This document shows, in pieces, positions 31,901 to 41,000 of a DNA stretch of 64,000 nucleotides (positions are counted from its first letter, which is position 1; the number at the start of each line of letters is the position of its first letter). Source of the stretch: Pseudomonas sp. FP1742 (GTDB taxonomy: Bacteria; Pseudomonadota; Gammaproteobacteria; Pseudomonadales; Pseudomonadaceae). The position numbers and the translations under genes are program-made. The DNA is taken from positions 496,001 through 560,000 of the forward strand of contig NZ_CP117460.1 of the NCBI RefSeq assembly GCF_030687145.1. The letters are read 5' to 3'. A model generated the notes under the pieces. The model was given only the letters and a program-made list of their open reading frames with translations, was not told where the DNA came from and searched no databases.

Positions 31901-32940
31901 AGCTCGTCCATCACGCGCTCGTACTGGGCGCGGCTGTAACGCGGGTGCAGGGCGGACAGCTTGATCGAAATGCCCGGGCCTTCATAAATCCCGCGACCGT
32001 GAGAGGCTTTGCCGATCGAGTGGATGGCTTGTTCGTACGAGGCCAGGTACTTCTGGGCGTCATGTTCGGTGAGTGCGGCTTCACCCAGCATGTCGTAGGA
32101 ATAGCGGAAGCCTTTGGCTTCGAACTTGCTGGCGTTGGCCAAGGCTTCGGCGATGGTTTCGCCGGTGACGAACTGCTCGCCCATCAGGCGCATGGCCATG
32201 TCGACGCCCTTGCGGATCATCGGCTCGCCGCTCTTGCCGATGATGCGGCTCAGGGACGAGGTCAGGCCCGCTTCGTTGTGGGTGGCGACCAGTTTGCCGG
32301 TCAGCAGCAAGCCCCAGGTGGCGGCGTTGACGAACAGCGACGGGCTGTTGCCCAGGTGCGGCTGCCAGTTGCCGGTGCTGATCTTGTCGCGGATCAGCGC
32401 GTCGCGGGTGCCTTTGTCCGGGATGCGCAGCAACGCTTCGGCCAGGCACATCAGCGCCACGCCTTCCTGGGACGACAGGGAAAATTCCTGCAACAGGCCC
32501 TGAACAATCCCGGCACGGCCGCCGGCGCTCTTCTGATTGCGCAGTTTCTCGGCAATCGAGGCGGCGAGCTTGTTGGTGGCGTCGCACATCGGTGCCGGCA
32601 GGCGCGCCTGCTCGATCAGCATCGGCACCACTTCGGGTTCCGGGCGACGGTAGGCGGCGGTGATCGAAGCGCGCAGTACCGATTGCGGCAGGATGCTTTC
32701 GGCGAATTCCAGGAAGCACTGGTGTGCGTGATCGACGTGGACCTCGCCGGCCTCGTCAACTTCCTTGCCGTTCAAACCATTCAGCTCGGACAGGGTTGCA
32801 CCACCCTCGAGTTTTTCCAGGTAATTGAAAATTGCCTGCTTGATCAGCCAGTGCGGCGTGCGATCAATCGAGGTCGCGGCGGCCTTGAGGCGTTCGCGGG
32901 TCGGGTCGTCAAGTTTGACCCCAAGGGTGGTGGTAGCCAT
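28987..32940 (-). CDS. putA: Bifunctional proline dehydrogenase / P5C dehydrogenase and put repressor PutA
   Basis: A 1317-residue trifunctional enzyme. An N-terminal ribbon-helix-helix DNA-binding domain (residues 1-47, TTTLGVKLDDPTRERLK) is followed by the FAD-binding proline dehydrogenase barrel (with RLVKGAYWDSEIKRAQ near 430) and the NAD-dependent P5C dehydrogenase (catalytic Cys near 915 in AGQRCSALR). A C-terminal domain of about 200 residues closes the substrate channel. It oxidises proline to glutamate at the inner membrane and, when proline is absent, represses put genes. The ATG at 32940 has GAGG upstream. The divergent putP promoter region holds five GTTGCA motifs. Confidence 0.97.
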   Translation of the reverse strand: MATTTLGVKLDDPTRERLKAAATSIDRTPHWLIKQAIFNYLEKLEGGATLSELNGLNGKEVDEAGEVHVDHAHQCFLEFAESILPQSVLRASITAAYRRPEPEVVPMLIEQARLPAPMCDATNKLAASIAEKLRNQKSAGGRAGIVQGLLQEFSLSSQEGVALMCLAEALLRIPDKGTRDALIRDKISTGNWQPHLGNSPSLFVNAATWGLLLTGKLVATHNEAGLTSSLSRIIGKSGEPMIRKGVDMAMRLMGEQFVTGETIAEALANASKFEAKGFRYSYDMLGEAALTEHDAQKYLASYEQAIHSIGKASHGRGIYEGPGISIKLSALHPRYSRAQYERVMDELYPRLLSLTLLAKQYDIGLNIDAEEADRLELSLDLLERLCFEPQLTGWNGIGFVIQAYQKRCPYVIDYVIDLARRSRHRLMIRLVKGAYWDSEIKRAQVEGLEGYPVYTRKVYTDVSYIACARKLLSVPEAIYPQFATHNAHTLSAIYHIAGQNYYPGQYEFQCLHGMGEPLYEQVVGKVSEGKLNRPCRVYAPVGTHETLLAYLVRRLLENGANTSFVNRIADQSISIQELVADPVASIEQMATLEGGFGLPHPRIPLPRDLYGAERANSSGIDMANEHRLASLSCALLATAHNNWKAAPMLGCASSSETPAPVLNPSDLRDVVGHVQEATVEDVDNAIQCALNAAPIWQATPPAERAAILERAADLMEGEIQPLMGLLAREAGKTFANAIAEVREAVDFLRYYAVQARNDFTNDAHRPLGPVVCISPWNFPLAIFSGQVAAALAAGNPVLAKPAEQTPLVAAQAVRLLLEAGIPEGVLQLLPGRGETVGARLVGDDRVKGVMFTGSTEVARLLQRNVAGRLDAQGRPIPLIAETGGQNAMIVDSSALTEQVVIDVVSSAFDSAGQRCSALRVLCLQEDSADRVIEMLKGAMAECRLGNPERLSVDIGPVIDAEAKSGIEKHIQAMRDKGRNVYQVAIANSEEVKRGTFVMPTLIELESFDELQREIFGPVLHVVRYKRKDIDQLIGQINASGYGLTLGVHTRIDETIAKVIDNVNAGNVYVNRNIVGAVVGVQPFGGEGLSGTGPKAGGPLYLYRLLSTRPTNAIEQSFARGDAIAAPDVRLRDAMSKPLTALQAWADSNKLADLSALCVQFAAQSQSGITRVLAGPTGERNSYAILPREHVLCLADVEGDLLTQLAAVLAVGGSAVWPDAEPGKALFARLPKEVQARIKRVADWTKDEVVLDAVLHHGHSDQLRAVCQQVAKRAGAIVGVQGLSQGETNIALERLVIERALSVNTAAAGGNASLMTIG

Positions 32941-33402
32941 ATTTTTATCCTCATGTTTGCCACGACCGCGTGGCATCAGCTGGCGGCAAGATTAGCCGTG
33001 CTCTGGTCGAGGTGCAACCGGGTGCAACCCTTTTTTTGTCGGAATAATAAGCAGCTCGTCAGGAAATAAATTCTGGTACATCCATCCCGCGCCTGCTTGG
33101 TGCTTTTGCTTCTAGCGCAACCAGAAAAACGCCCTAAAAAGGAGCAAAAACCGACTCATTTCGAGAAAATCCGACTAGGTGCAACTTATTCGCACGAAAC
33201 TGGTTGCACCTTATTTGCTTTGTTGAATAGCATTCGCGGCCAAGGTGCAACCGGGTCAAAAAGATCGGTGCACCGGCTGATGGCTTTCCTGGGGAAACAT
33301 CAGTCATAAATGCGCGGGACCCCGAATCGTCAGTCAAACGTCGTCGTTTGCCAGCGGTTCACCAGCCGCCGCTACATAAAAACAATGCCAGGGCGTAACT
33401 CA
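32941..33402. promoter_or_regulatory. putAP: put control region between divergent putA and putP
   Basis: A gene-free 462-bp region. It holds five GTTGCA/TGCAAC hexamers, at 33013-33018, 33023-33028, 33180-33185, 33203-33208 and 33246-33251. GTTGCA is the known binding motif of the PutA ribbon-helix-helix domain in E. coli, whose put control region also has five sites. Sites cluster near putA (first two) and near the putP promoter (last three). An open frame inside the region (33097-33309) has no start signals or protein-like composition. Confidence 0.75.
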
Positions 33403-34887
33403 ATGAGCGTAAGCAATCCAACCCTGATCACGTTCGTGATCTACATCGCAGCAATGGTGCTGATCGGCTTCATGGCCTATCGCTCCACCAACAACCTTTC
33501 TGACTATATTCTGGGCGGTCGCAGCCTGGGCAGTGTCGTGACCGCACTCTCTGCCGGTGCTTCCGACATGAGCGGCTGGTTGTTGATGGGCCTGCCGGGC
33601 GCTATCTACATGTCCGGTCTTTCCGAAAGCTGGATCGCCATCGGCCTGATCATCGGTGCTTACCTGAACTGGCTGTTCGTCGCCGGTCGTCTGCGCGTGC
33701 AGACCGAGCACAACGGCGATGCGCTGACCCTGCCGGACTACTTCTCCAGCCGTTTCGAAGATAAAAGCGGCCTGCTGCGGATCATCTCCGCGGTCGTGAT
33801 CCTGGTGTTCTTCACCATCTACTGCGCTTCCGGCATCGTGGCCGGTGCCCGTCTGTTCGAAAGCACCTTCGGCATGTCCTACGAGACCGCGCTGTGGGCC
33901 GGTGCCGCGGCGACGATTGCCTACACCTTCGTTGGTGGTTTCCTGGCAGTGAGCTGGACCGACACCGTACAAGCCACGTTGATGATCTTCGCCCTGTTGC
34001 TGACGCCGATCATCGTGCTATTGGCCACTGGCGGCATCGACACCACGTTCCTGGCCATTGAAGCGCAAGACCCAAGCAACTTCGACATGCTGAAAAACAC
34101 CACCTTCATCGGCGTGATTTCGCTGATGGGCTGGGGCCTGGGCTACTTCGGCCAGCCGCACATCCTGGCGCGTTTCATGGCGGCGGATTCGGTCAAGTCG
34201 ATCGCCAACGCCCGTCGCATCTCCATGACCTGGATGATCCTGTGCCTGGGCGGCACCGTCGCTGTAGGTTTCTTCGGCATTGCTTACTTCTCGGCAAACC
34301 CCGCCGTGGCCATGCCGGTGAGCGAGAACCACGAGCGTGTGTTCATCGAACTGGCGAAAATCCTGTTCAACCCGTGGGTTGCCGGTGTGTTGTTGTCGGC
34401 CATTCTGGCGGCGGTGATGAGTACCCTGAGCTGCCAACTGCTGGTGTGCTCGAGCGCCCTGACCGAAGACTTCTACAAAACCTTCCTGCGTAAAACCGCT
34501 TCCCAGGTTGAATTGGTCTGGGTCGGCCGCGCCATGGTGCTGCTGGTAGCCCTGATCGCTATCGCTCTGGCGGCTAACCCGAATAACCGCGTACTGGGTC
34601 TGGTCAGCTACGCCTGGGCAGGTTTCGGTGCTGCGTTCGGTCCGGTTGTCCTGATCTCCGTGATCTGGAAAAACATGACCCGTAACGGCGCGCTGGCCGG
34701 CATCCTGGTCGGCGCGATCACTGTGATCGTCTGGAAACACTTCGAGCTGCTGGGCCTGTACGAAATCATCCCTGGTTTCATCTTCGCCAGCCTGGCGATC
34801 TACATCGTCAGCAAAATGGGCACGCCGACCAGCGGCATGCTTTCGCGCTTCGCCGCGGCCGAGAAGGATTTCCGCCTGAACCAGTGA
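33403..34887 (+). CDS. putP: Sodium/proline symporter PutP
   Basis: A 494-residue SSS-family transporter with 13 expected membrane helices. It includes DYILGGRSLGSVVTALSAGASDMSGW (helices 2-3, with the Na+ site) and GWGLGYFGQPHILARFMA. These blocks are characteristic of PutP. It imports proline with Na+ for PutA to oxidise. The ATG at 33403 starts MSVSNPTLITF as in other PutP proteins; an ATG 18 nt upstream is possible. A strong intrinsic terminator follows at 34926-34966. Confidence 0.95.
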   Translation: MSVSNPTLITFVIYIAAMVLIGFMAYRSTNNLSDYILGGRSLGSVVTALSAGASDMSGWLLMGLPGAIYMSGLSESWIAIGLIIGAYLNWLFVAGRLRVQTEHNGDALTLPDYFSSRFEDKSGLLRIISAVVILVFFTIYCASGIVAGARLFESTFGMSYETALWAGAAATIAYTFVGGFLAVSWTDTVQATLMIFALLLTPIIVLLATGGIDTTFLAIEAQDPSNFDMLKNTTFIGVISLMGWGLGYFGQPHILARFMAADSVKSIANARRISMTWMILCLGGTVAVGFFGIAYFSANPAVAMPVSENHERVFIELAKILFNPWVAGVLLSAILAAVMSTLSCQLLVCSSALTEDFYKTFLRKTASQVELVWVGRAMVLLVALIAIALAANPNNRVLGLVSYAWAGFGAAFGPVVLISVIWKNMTRNGALAGILVGAITVIVWKHFELLGLYEIIPGFIFASLAIYIVSKMGTPTSGMLSRFAAAEKDFRLNQ

Positions 34888-34925
34888 GGGGGATGAGCTG
34901 AGGCTCTGACTTTTCGCCGAACATG

Positions 34926-34966
34926 AAAACGGCCCGCTTCCTTTTGGAGGCGGGCCGTTTTTTTTT
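34926..34966 (+). terminator. Rho-independent terminator of putP
   Basis: AAAACGGCCCGC pairs with GCGGGCCGTTTT in a GC-rich stem with inner pairs TCC/GGA and a TTTT loop, followed by a run of T. It starts 39 nt after the putP stop. Confidence 0.9.
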
Positions 34967-35009
34967 GCGGTTTTCTTTTGGCGCAAGGCGTGAAGCCTCG
35001 AAATTCCAC

Positions 35010-35099
35010 TGTGGGAGCGGGCTTGCTCGCGAATGCAGTGTGACAGGCGGCGTTGATGTCGACTGACACACCGCATTCGCGAGCAAGCCCGCTCCCACA
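35010..35099. repeat. REP doublet (GAGCGGGCTTGCTCGCG family)
   Basis: TGTGGGAGCGGGCTTGCTCG from 35010 and its inverted copy ending at 35099, separated by about 48 nt. It lies between the putP terminator and the vgrG promoter region. Nothing else was identified in the 34,967-35,263 gap. Confidence 0.85.
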
Positions 35100-35263
35100 T
35101 TGTTCGGCGGTGCTTCTGACAGGAATGTCTGTAGTTCTATATCTCAACTTGTGAAGGAAAAATCCCTAAAAAAGTAGGGAAAATCTGATTTCCTTGTCCC
35201 TCCATCAACACCCCTTGTCGCTCATGCAGAATCGCCCGCCTTCATTCTGCAGAGACACATCGG

Positions 35264-37276
35264 ATGTTCGCGCCTGCCAATCAACCGCGTTTCACGTTGA
35301 CCCTCGACGGCGTCCAGAATGAGCTCAAGGTGCTTGAGTTCACGGGCAAGGAAGCCATCAGCCAACCCTACCGTTTTGACCTGGAACTGGTCAGCGAACG
35401 GCCTGATCTAGAGCTCGAAAGCCTGCTGCATCGTCAGGCGTTTCTGAGTTTCGATACGCAAGGCTCCGGTATTCATGGTCAGGTTTTTCGCGTTGGCCAG
35501 AGCGATTCCGGGCACCGTCTGACGGGCTACCAGATCAGTCTCGTACCGCGCCTGACATATCTTGGGCGACGTATCAATCAGCGGATCTTCCAGCACAAAA
35601 GCGTGCCGACGATCGTTGCGCAAATCCTCAAGGACCACGGCATCCAGCGCGACGCCTTCGAGTTCCGGCTCGGCAGCGACTACCCCGATCGCGAGTACTG
35701 CGTGCAATACGCTGAAAGCGATCTGGCGTTCATCCAGCGACTGTGTGCCGAGGTCGGCATTCACTACCACTTCCAGCACAGCCCCGACGGGCACCTGCTG
35801 GTATTCGGCGATGATCAGACGGTTTTCCCACGTCTGCCCGAGCCGACGCTGTACCTGCCGGGCAGCGGGATGGCTGCGGATGCACCGGCCATCAAGCGTT
35901 TCAATGTACGGCTGGAAACCCGCACCACCGCAGTCACCCGCCGCGACTACGACTTCAAGAAGCCGCGCTTGCAACTCGAAAGCCGCCTCGACAGCGAACA
36001 GCGGCCAGTGCTGGAGGACTACCACTTTCCCGGCCACTTCACCGACCGTGAACACGGCAAACACCTGACTCAGCGAGCGCTGGAGCGGCACGGCGCGGAT
36101 TACCGTCAGGCCGAAGGTCGCGGCGATGAATCCGCTTTGGTCAGCGGGCATTTCCTACACCTGGCCGAACACCCGCGTCAGGCGTGGAATGACTTGTGGT
36201 TGATCACCGAAATCGAACACCGCGGCCGTCAGCCGCAAGTGCTGGAAGAGTCGGCCACCAGCGACAGCCCGGATGATTTCCAGGGCTATCGCAATACCTT
36301 TCTGGCGACGCCGTGGGACGTTTCCTTTCGCCCGCCGCTGGGGCCGGAAAAACCACGGATGCTCGGCTATCAACCCGCCGTGGTCACCGGCCCGGCTGAC
36401 AGCGAAATCCATTGCGACGAGTACGGCCGGGTTCAACTCGCCTGGGACCGTGACGGTCAGCTCAACGAACACTCCAGTTGCTGGCTGCGCGTCGCTTCCG
36501 GCTGGGCCCATGACCGTTATGGCAGCATGCTGATTCCCCGCGTCGGCATGGAAGTGTTGGTGGGGTTTATCGATGCCGATGCCGACAAGCCGCTGGTGAT
36601 GGGGTGCCTGCCCAACGCCGCGACTCCAGTGCCCCTCGATCTGCCGGCGGACCAGACCCGCAGCATTTTCCGCAGCCAAAGCAGTCCCGGTGGCGGCGGT
36701 TACAACGAGTTGCGCATCGAGGATCGCAAGGGCGCCGAGGAAATCTACCTGCGCGCCCAGCGCAACTGGACTCAGCACGTCCTCAACGATCAACAGGTGC
36801 AGGTTGATAACCAGCGCAGCATCGTCGTCACCGGCACTGCCCGCCATGAGCTGAAGGCTGACGAAAAACGCATCACCCACGGCCAGCGCCAGACCGAAGT
36901 ACGGTTGGACGATCACCTGGTGGTGGTCGGCGACCGGCACATTCGTGTGAGCAATCAAGCCCTCAATGCCAGTCAGCAATTCCACGTCAGCGCCGGCCAG
37001 CAAGTGGTCATCGACGGCGGCGCCAGCGCGACCATTCAGGCGGGCGGGCAGTGGATCAACATCGGCCCCGGCGGGATTTTCAGCAGCGTGCCGATTCAGG
37101 TCGGTGGTGCTCCGATGGCGGCCATGGCCTCTGCGCCGAGCTTGCCGGATGTGCCGTTGAAACTTGCAGCAGCCCCGGCGGCGCTGCTCAGTGCCGCGCA
37201 GATTCTCAGCCTGCAAAGCGATGCGCCGTTCTGCGAAGAATGCGAGCGCTGCAAGGGCGGTGTCTGTGCTGCCTGA
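35264..37276 (+). CDS. vgrG: Type VI secretion spike protein VgrG
   Basis: A 670-residue VgrG (TssI). The gp27-like N-terminal part includes FTGKEAISQPYRFDLELVSE and EYCVQYAESDLAFIQRLC. The OB-fold hub is near 370-450 (EYGRVQLAWDRDGQ, then VASGWAHDRYGSMLIPRVG). A needle-like beta-helix region (about 480-610) and a C-terminal extension follow. The tail carries a cysteine cluster, CEECERCKGGVC. It forms the puncturing tip that delivers the effector downstream. No structural T6SS genes are in the window, so it is an orphan vgrG island served by a locus elsewhere. The DUF4123 gene starts inside its 3' end. Confidence 0.94.
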   Translation: MFAPANQPRFTLTLDGVQNELKVLEFTGKEAISQPYRFDLELVSERPDLELESLLHRQAFLSFDTQGSGIHGQVFRVGQSDSGHRLTGYQISLVPRLTYLGRRINQRIFQHKSVPTIVAQILKDHGIQRDAFEFRLGSDYPDREYCVQYAESDLAFIQRLCAEVGIHYHFQHSPDGHLLVFGDDQTVFPRLPEPTLYLPGSGMAADAPAIKRFNVRLETRTTAVTRRDYDFKKPRLQLESRLDSEQRPVLEDYHFPGHFTDREHGKHLTQRALERHGADYRQAEGRGDESALVSGHFLHLAEHPRQAWNDLWLITEIEHRGRQPQVLEESATSDSPDDFQGYRNTFLATPWDVSFRPPLGPEKPRMLGYQPAVVTGPADSEIHCDEYGRVQLAWDRDGQLNEHSSCWLRVASGWAHDRYGSMLIPRVGMEVLVGFIDADADKPLVMGCLPNAATPVPLDLPADQTRSIFRSQSSPGGGGYNELRIEDRKGAEEIYLRAQRNWTQHVLNDQQVQVDNQRSIVVTGTARHELKADEKRITHGQRQTEVRLDDHLVVVGDRHIRVSNQALNASQQFHVSAGQQVVIDGGASATIQAGGQWINIGPGGIFSSVPIQVGGAPMAAMASAPSLPDVPLKLAAAPAALLSAAQILSLQSDAPFCEECERCKGGVCAA

Positions 37277-38003
37277 TGTTTTGTCGCCTCACGCCTGGCT
37301 GGAGCGCCAGCCACTGCAACCGTCGGAGCAACTGTTCGCGATTTTCAGCAGCGCCAGTGCCGCTGAACCGTTCAAAACCTGGCAACGCTCGATCACCGCA
37401 CAAGCGCCGAGCCCGATCTGGGCCGGCACTGCCTATGCCGAGTGGGAAGCGGTGATGCCCTATGTCGGAATCGTCACCGCTGACAGTGAGTTTCTGGACT
37501 GGATCGCCGCCACTGAGTCCCGCGATTGGGGTTGGCTGGCGGTGTCTTGCGCCACTCAAGAAGCGCTGCTCGAGCATTTGCGCAGCCTTACACAAGTTCT
37601 GCTGCCCAACGGTAACGCGGTGTTTTTCCGCTATTGGGATGGGCGCTATTTGCTGCCGATTCTGCAGTCTGCCGAGGTCAATGCTGCGCAACTGATGCCG
37701 GTGATCGGGCGCTGCCTGATCAATGGCCAGCCGCTGGATATTGGTGGCAGCGCGCTGAAAACCGCCAGGGTTTTCCCCTGGTGGGAAGTTTCCGAGTCAC
37801 TGCTCAAACACCTCGCCACGGAGTCTGCAACAACTCACATCAACAACTTGCTGAAGTGGTTGAGCGAGGACCGCCCTGATCTTTATGAGGCGTTCTCCGA
37901 AAGCGTGTTGCGGCACAAAGTCGCGAGTTTTCTTGAGACGCCCGACCTGCCTCAAGCGCCGAAATCAGCGTTGGTGGATTACCTGATGACGGAGCTGGAC
38001 TGA
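37266..38003 (+). CDS. DUF4123-like T6SS effector adaptor/chaperone
   Basis: About 245 residues. It has the usual DUF4123 order: an N-terminal alpha/beta part with PLQPSEQLFAIFSSASA, then the VGIVTADSEFLDWI and FFRYWDGRYLLPIL blocks. Such proteins sit between vgrG and the effector gene and load the effector on the spike. The GTG at 37266 is chosen because AAGGG lies 8 nt upstream; it overlaps vgrG by 11 nt. A GTG two codons earlier is the alternative. The last base overlaps the rhs ATG. Confidence 0.8.
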   Translation: MLPDVLSPHAWLERQPLQPSEQLFAIFSSASAAEPFKTWQRSITAQAPSPIWAGTAYAEWEAVMPYVGIVTADSEFLDWIAATESRDWGWLAVSCATQEALLEHLRSLTQVLLPNGNAVFFRYWDGRYLLPILQSAEVNAAQLMPVIGRCLINGQPLDIGGSALKTARVFPWWEVSESLLKHLATESATTHINNLLKWLSEDRPDLYEAFSESVLRHKVASFLETPDLPQAPKSALVDYLMTELD

Positions 38004-41000
38004 TGGATCAGATCGTACGGATCGAGCAGGAGCTCGACGGTTTCAAAGACACCTTGAGTTTGTATCGCCAACAGCTTGGCAACTTCTTGAGCCGGAATGC
38101 GGACAGGGTCAGCCGGGCGATGGACGTGCCTTCGCTGTTGGACATGGAACGGGTGATAAAACTCGGCACTACGACTACAGCGGTGAGTAGTCGTGACGAT
38201 GATTTTCTGTCCGGTATCGCGCAGTGTCCGGACGGCGGGACTCTGCAGATCGAGAGCAAGTTCGAATCGGTTTATGACATCCCGTTGGGAAATATTTCGG
38301 TCGATGTGATTGCCGTTGATGGCGGTGAAAGCACACCGGTCTTGCTCGATGAAAACGGTAAAGGGCAGTTCGAAGGCACACCGGGAAAGTTCTATCGCGT
38401 TCATGTCCAGGGTGAAGTTGCGCCCTCGAAGATCAACGAACTTTTTGATTCCTACAAAGGCCTCTCCAGCGACTTGGAGGGCTGGTTACGCAGTGAGTGG
38501 GAAGGGTTCAAGCCGCTGTGGTCGCAATCGACTTTTGCGGCTGCCGGTAACGGCATGCTCGCGGGAAGTTGGGCGGCGGTCATGGGCGTTTGGGACAGCC
38601 TCAGCCTGCTCTCGGACATTCTTCAGGATCCCCGCAAGTTCGTTGAGCGTTTGGGCAGCGGCGCTGATGAGTTGGTCAGGCTCGCGGAAACAGCGCCGCA
38701 AGTCATGGCAAAAGTCCAACTGCTGGCCAGTGACGAAGCGGCGCTGTGTTTACTGTTGCGTACTGCCAGTCTCTGGCTGGAAATGCTGCCGCCCAGCGAG
38801 ATCGCCGGCAACGCGGCAGAGGCGGCCAGCCAAGTCATCGTCTCGGTGCTGATCGATATTCTGATTGCTTCGGTACTGGCTTTCACAGGTGTCGGCATAC
38901 CCGCCGCCAAAGCCTATTTAACGGCTCGCGGCCTCAAATACGGGATGGGGTTGGCCAGTCTCGCGATGCGCTTCGTCGAGGCCACTTTCAATATCCTCAG
39001 CACCTTCATGCAGTACGTCGACCAGTACAAAGCGGTCGCCGCACGCGGTGTTGCCGCGGGTCTGAAAAAAGGCCGGATGCAACTGCGCTGGGATGCCAAA
39101 CGCAACACCACGCTGAAAAAAGACGAACACCACGACGACTCCCCGGATCAGGCGATAAACCCCAACGGCGACAGCGCCACGTGCGTGCCGTCTACCTGCA
39201 AAAACGGCTGCCCGGTGTCGATGGTCACCGGCGAAGAACTGCTGACCCTCACCGACGGCTCGCTGGACGGCATTCTGCCTTTTGACTTCACCCGCCTCTA
39301 CCGCACCAGCGCCGCCGAGATCGATGTCGGCCTCGGTTTTGGCTGGAGTCATTCGCTCGCCCATCGGCTGGAAATCGACGGCGACCAGGTCATCTGGATC
39401 GACCACGAAAACCGCCGCACCACGTTCCCGCTGCCGAGCAGCGAACGCCCGGCGATCCACAACAGCCTATCGCGCGCGGCGATTTATCGCGGTGATGACC
39501 CCGAGGAACTGATCCTCGCCCAGGCCGGCGATGAAGCGCGGTTCTACCACTTTCACCACGGTCGACTGACGGCGATCAGCGACGCCTACGACAACCGCCT
39601 GCGCATCACCCGCGACCGCCAGGAACGCATCCAGCGCCTCGACAACGGTGCCGGTCGTGCCTTGCTGTTGCGTTACGACCGCGCCCACCTGATCGCTGTC
39701 GATTATCAGTGTTTCCGCCCGGCCCAGACCCTCGCCGAGGCGTGGCACACCGAACAAACCTTAGTCAGTTACCACTACGACGAACGCGATCAACTGATCG
39801 AAGCGAGCAACGCCGCCGGCGAAAGCGAGCGTTACGACTACGACGACCAGCACGTAATTTTGCAGCGGCAACTGGCCGGTGGCGCAAGTTTCTTCTGGGA
39901 GTGGGAACGGTCTGGCAAGGCGGCCAGATGTATTCGCCACTGGGCGTCGTTTGCGCAGATGGACACGCGCTATGTCTGGGATGACCAGGGCAGCGTCACG
40001 GTCCGGAACATCGACGGCGGTGAAGAGGTTTACGTCCACGATGATCGAGCGCGGTTGGTGCGTAAGGTCGAGCTGGATGGTGGCGAACACCTCAAGGCCT
40101 ACGACGAGCAGGGCCGGTTGGTCGCCGAGCAGGATCCGCTCGGAGCCGTCACCGAATACCGCTACGACGAAGTCGGACGGTTGGTGGCGCTGATTCCACC
40201 GGACGACGAGCCAACGGCCTACGAGTATCGCAACGGTTTCCTGCATGCGCGCTATCGCGGCCAGGCGGTGTGGAAATACCAGCGCAATGCCCAGGGCGAT
40301 GTCACCGAAGCCACCGATCCCGATGGCCAGGTCACCCATTACCACTACGACGACTACGGTCAGTTGCTGTCGATCCGCTACCCGGACACCAGTCGGCATG
40401 TGTTCGTCTGGAATGCCCTGGGGCAATTGCTCGAGGAAACACTGCCGGACGGTGGTCAGCGAGCGTTTTCCTACGATGCGCTGGGGCGGCAGACGACTCG
40501 TCAGGACGAACACGGTGCGCTCACTCAGTACCAATGGGACGCCGTTGGCCGACTGACCCAGACGACGTTGCCTACCGGTGCCACTCGCGCCTTCAGCTAC
40601 AACGCCTACGGCAAGATCACCGCCGAACGCGACGAACTGGGCCGTGTCACCCGCTACGAATACGTCGACGATCTGCATCTGGTCAGCCGCCGGATCAACC
40701 CCGACGGCACCCAGCTCCAGTACCGCTACGACAACGCGCAGCTGCTGCTCACGGAAATCGAAAACGAATCCGGCGAACACTATCGGCTGGACTACACGCC
40801 CAACGGCCTGATCCGACAGGAAACCGGCTTCGACGGCCGCCGCACCGCCTACGTCTACGACCTCAACGGCCATCTGCTGGAGAAAACCGAATTCGGCGAT
40901 GACGGCTCGCAGCTGGTTACGGGCTATCAACGAGATTCGGCCGGACGGTTGTTGGTCAAGACCTTGCCCGACGGGGTTAAGGTCGAATACCGCTACGACT

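Noticed and set aside
29167..33069. Two long plus-strand frames opposite putA
   Set aside because: They are antisense shadows of putA in high-GC sequence.
33267..33276. GGTGCACC near the putP promoter as a sixth PutA site
   Set aside because: It lacks the GTTGCA hexamer; only exact matches were counted.
33097..33309. A 70-codon open frame in the put control region
   Set aside because: No ribosome-binding site, and it crosses three putative PutA operators.
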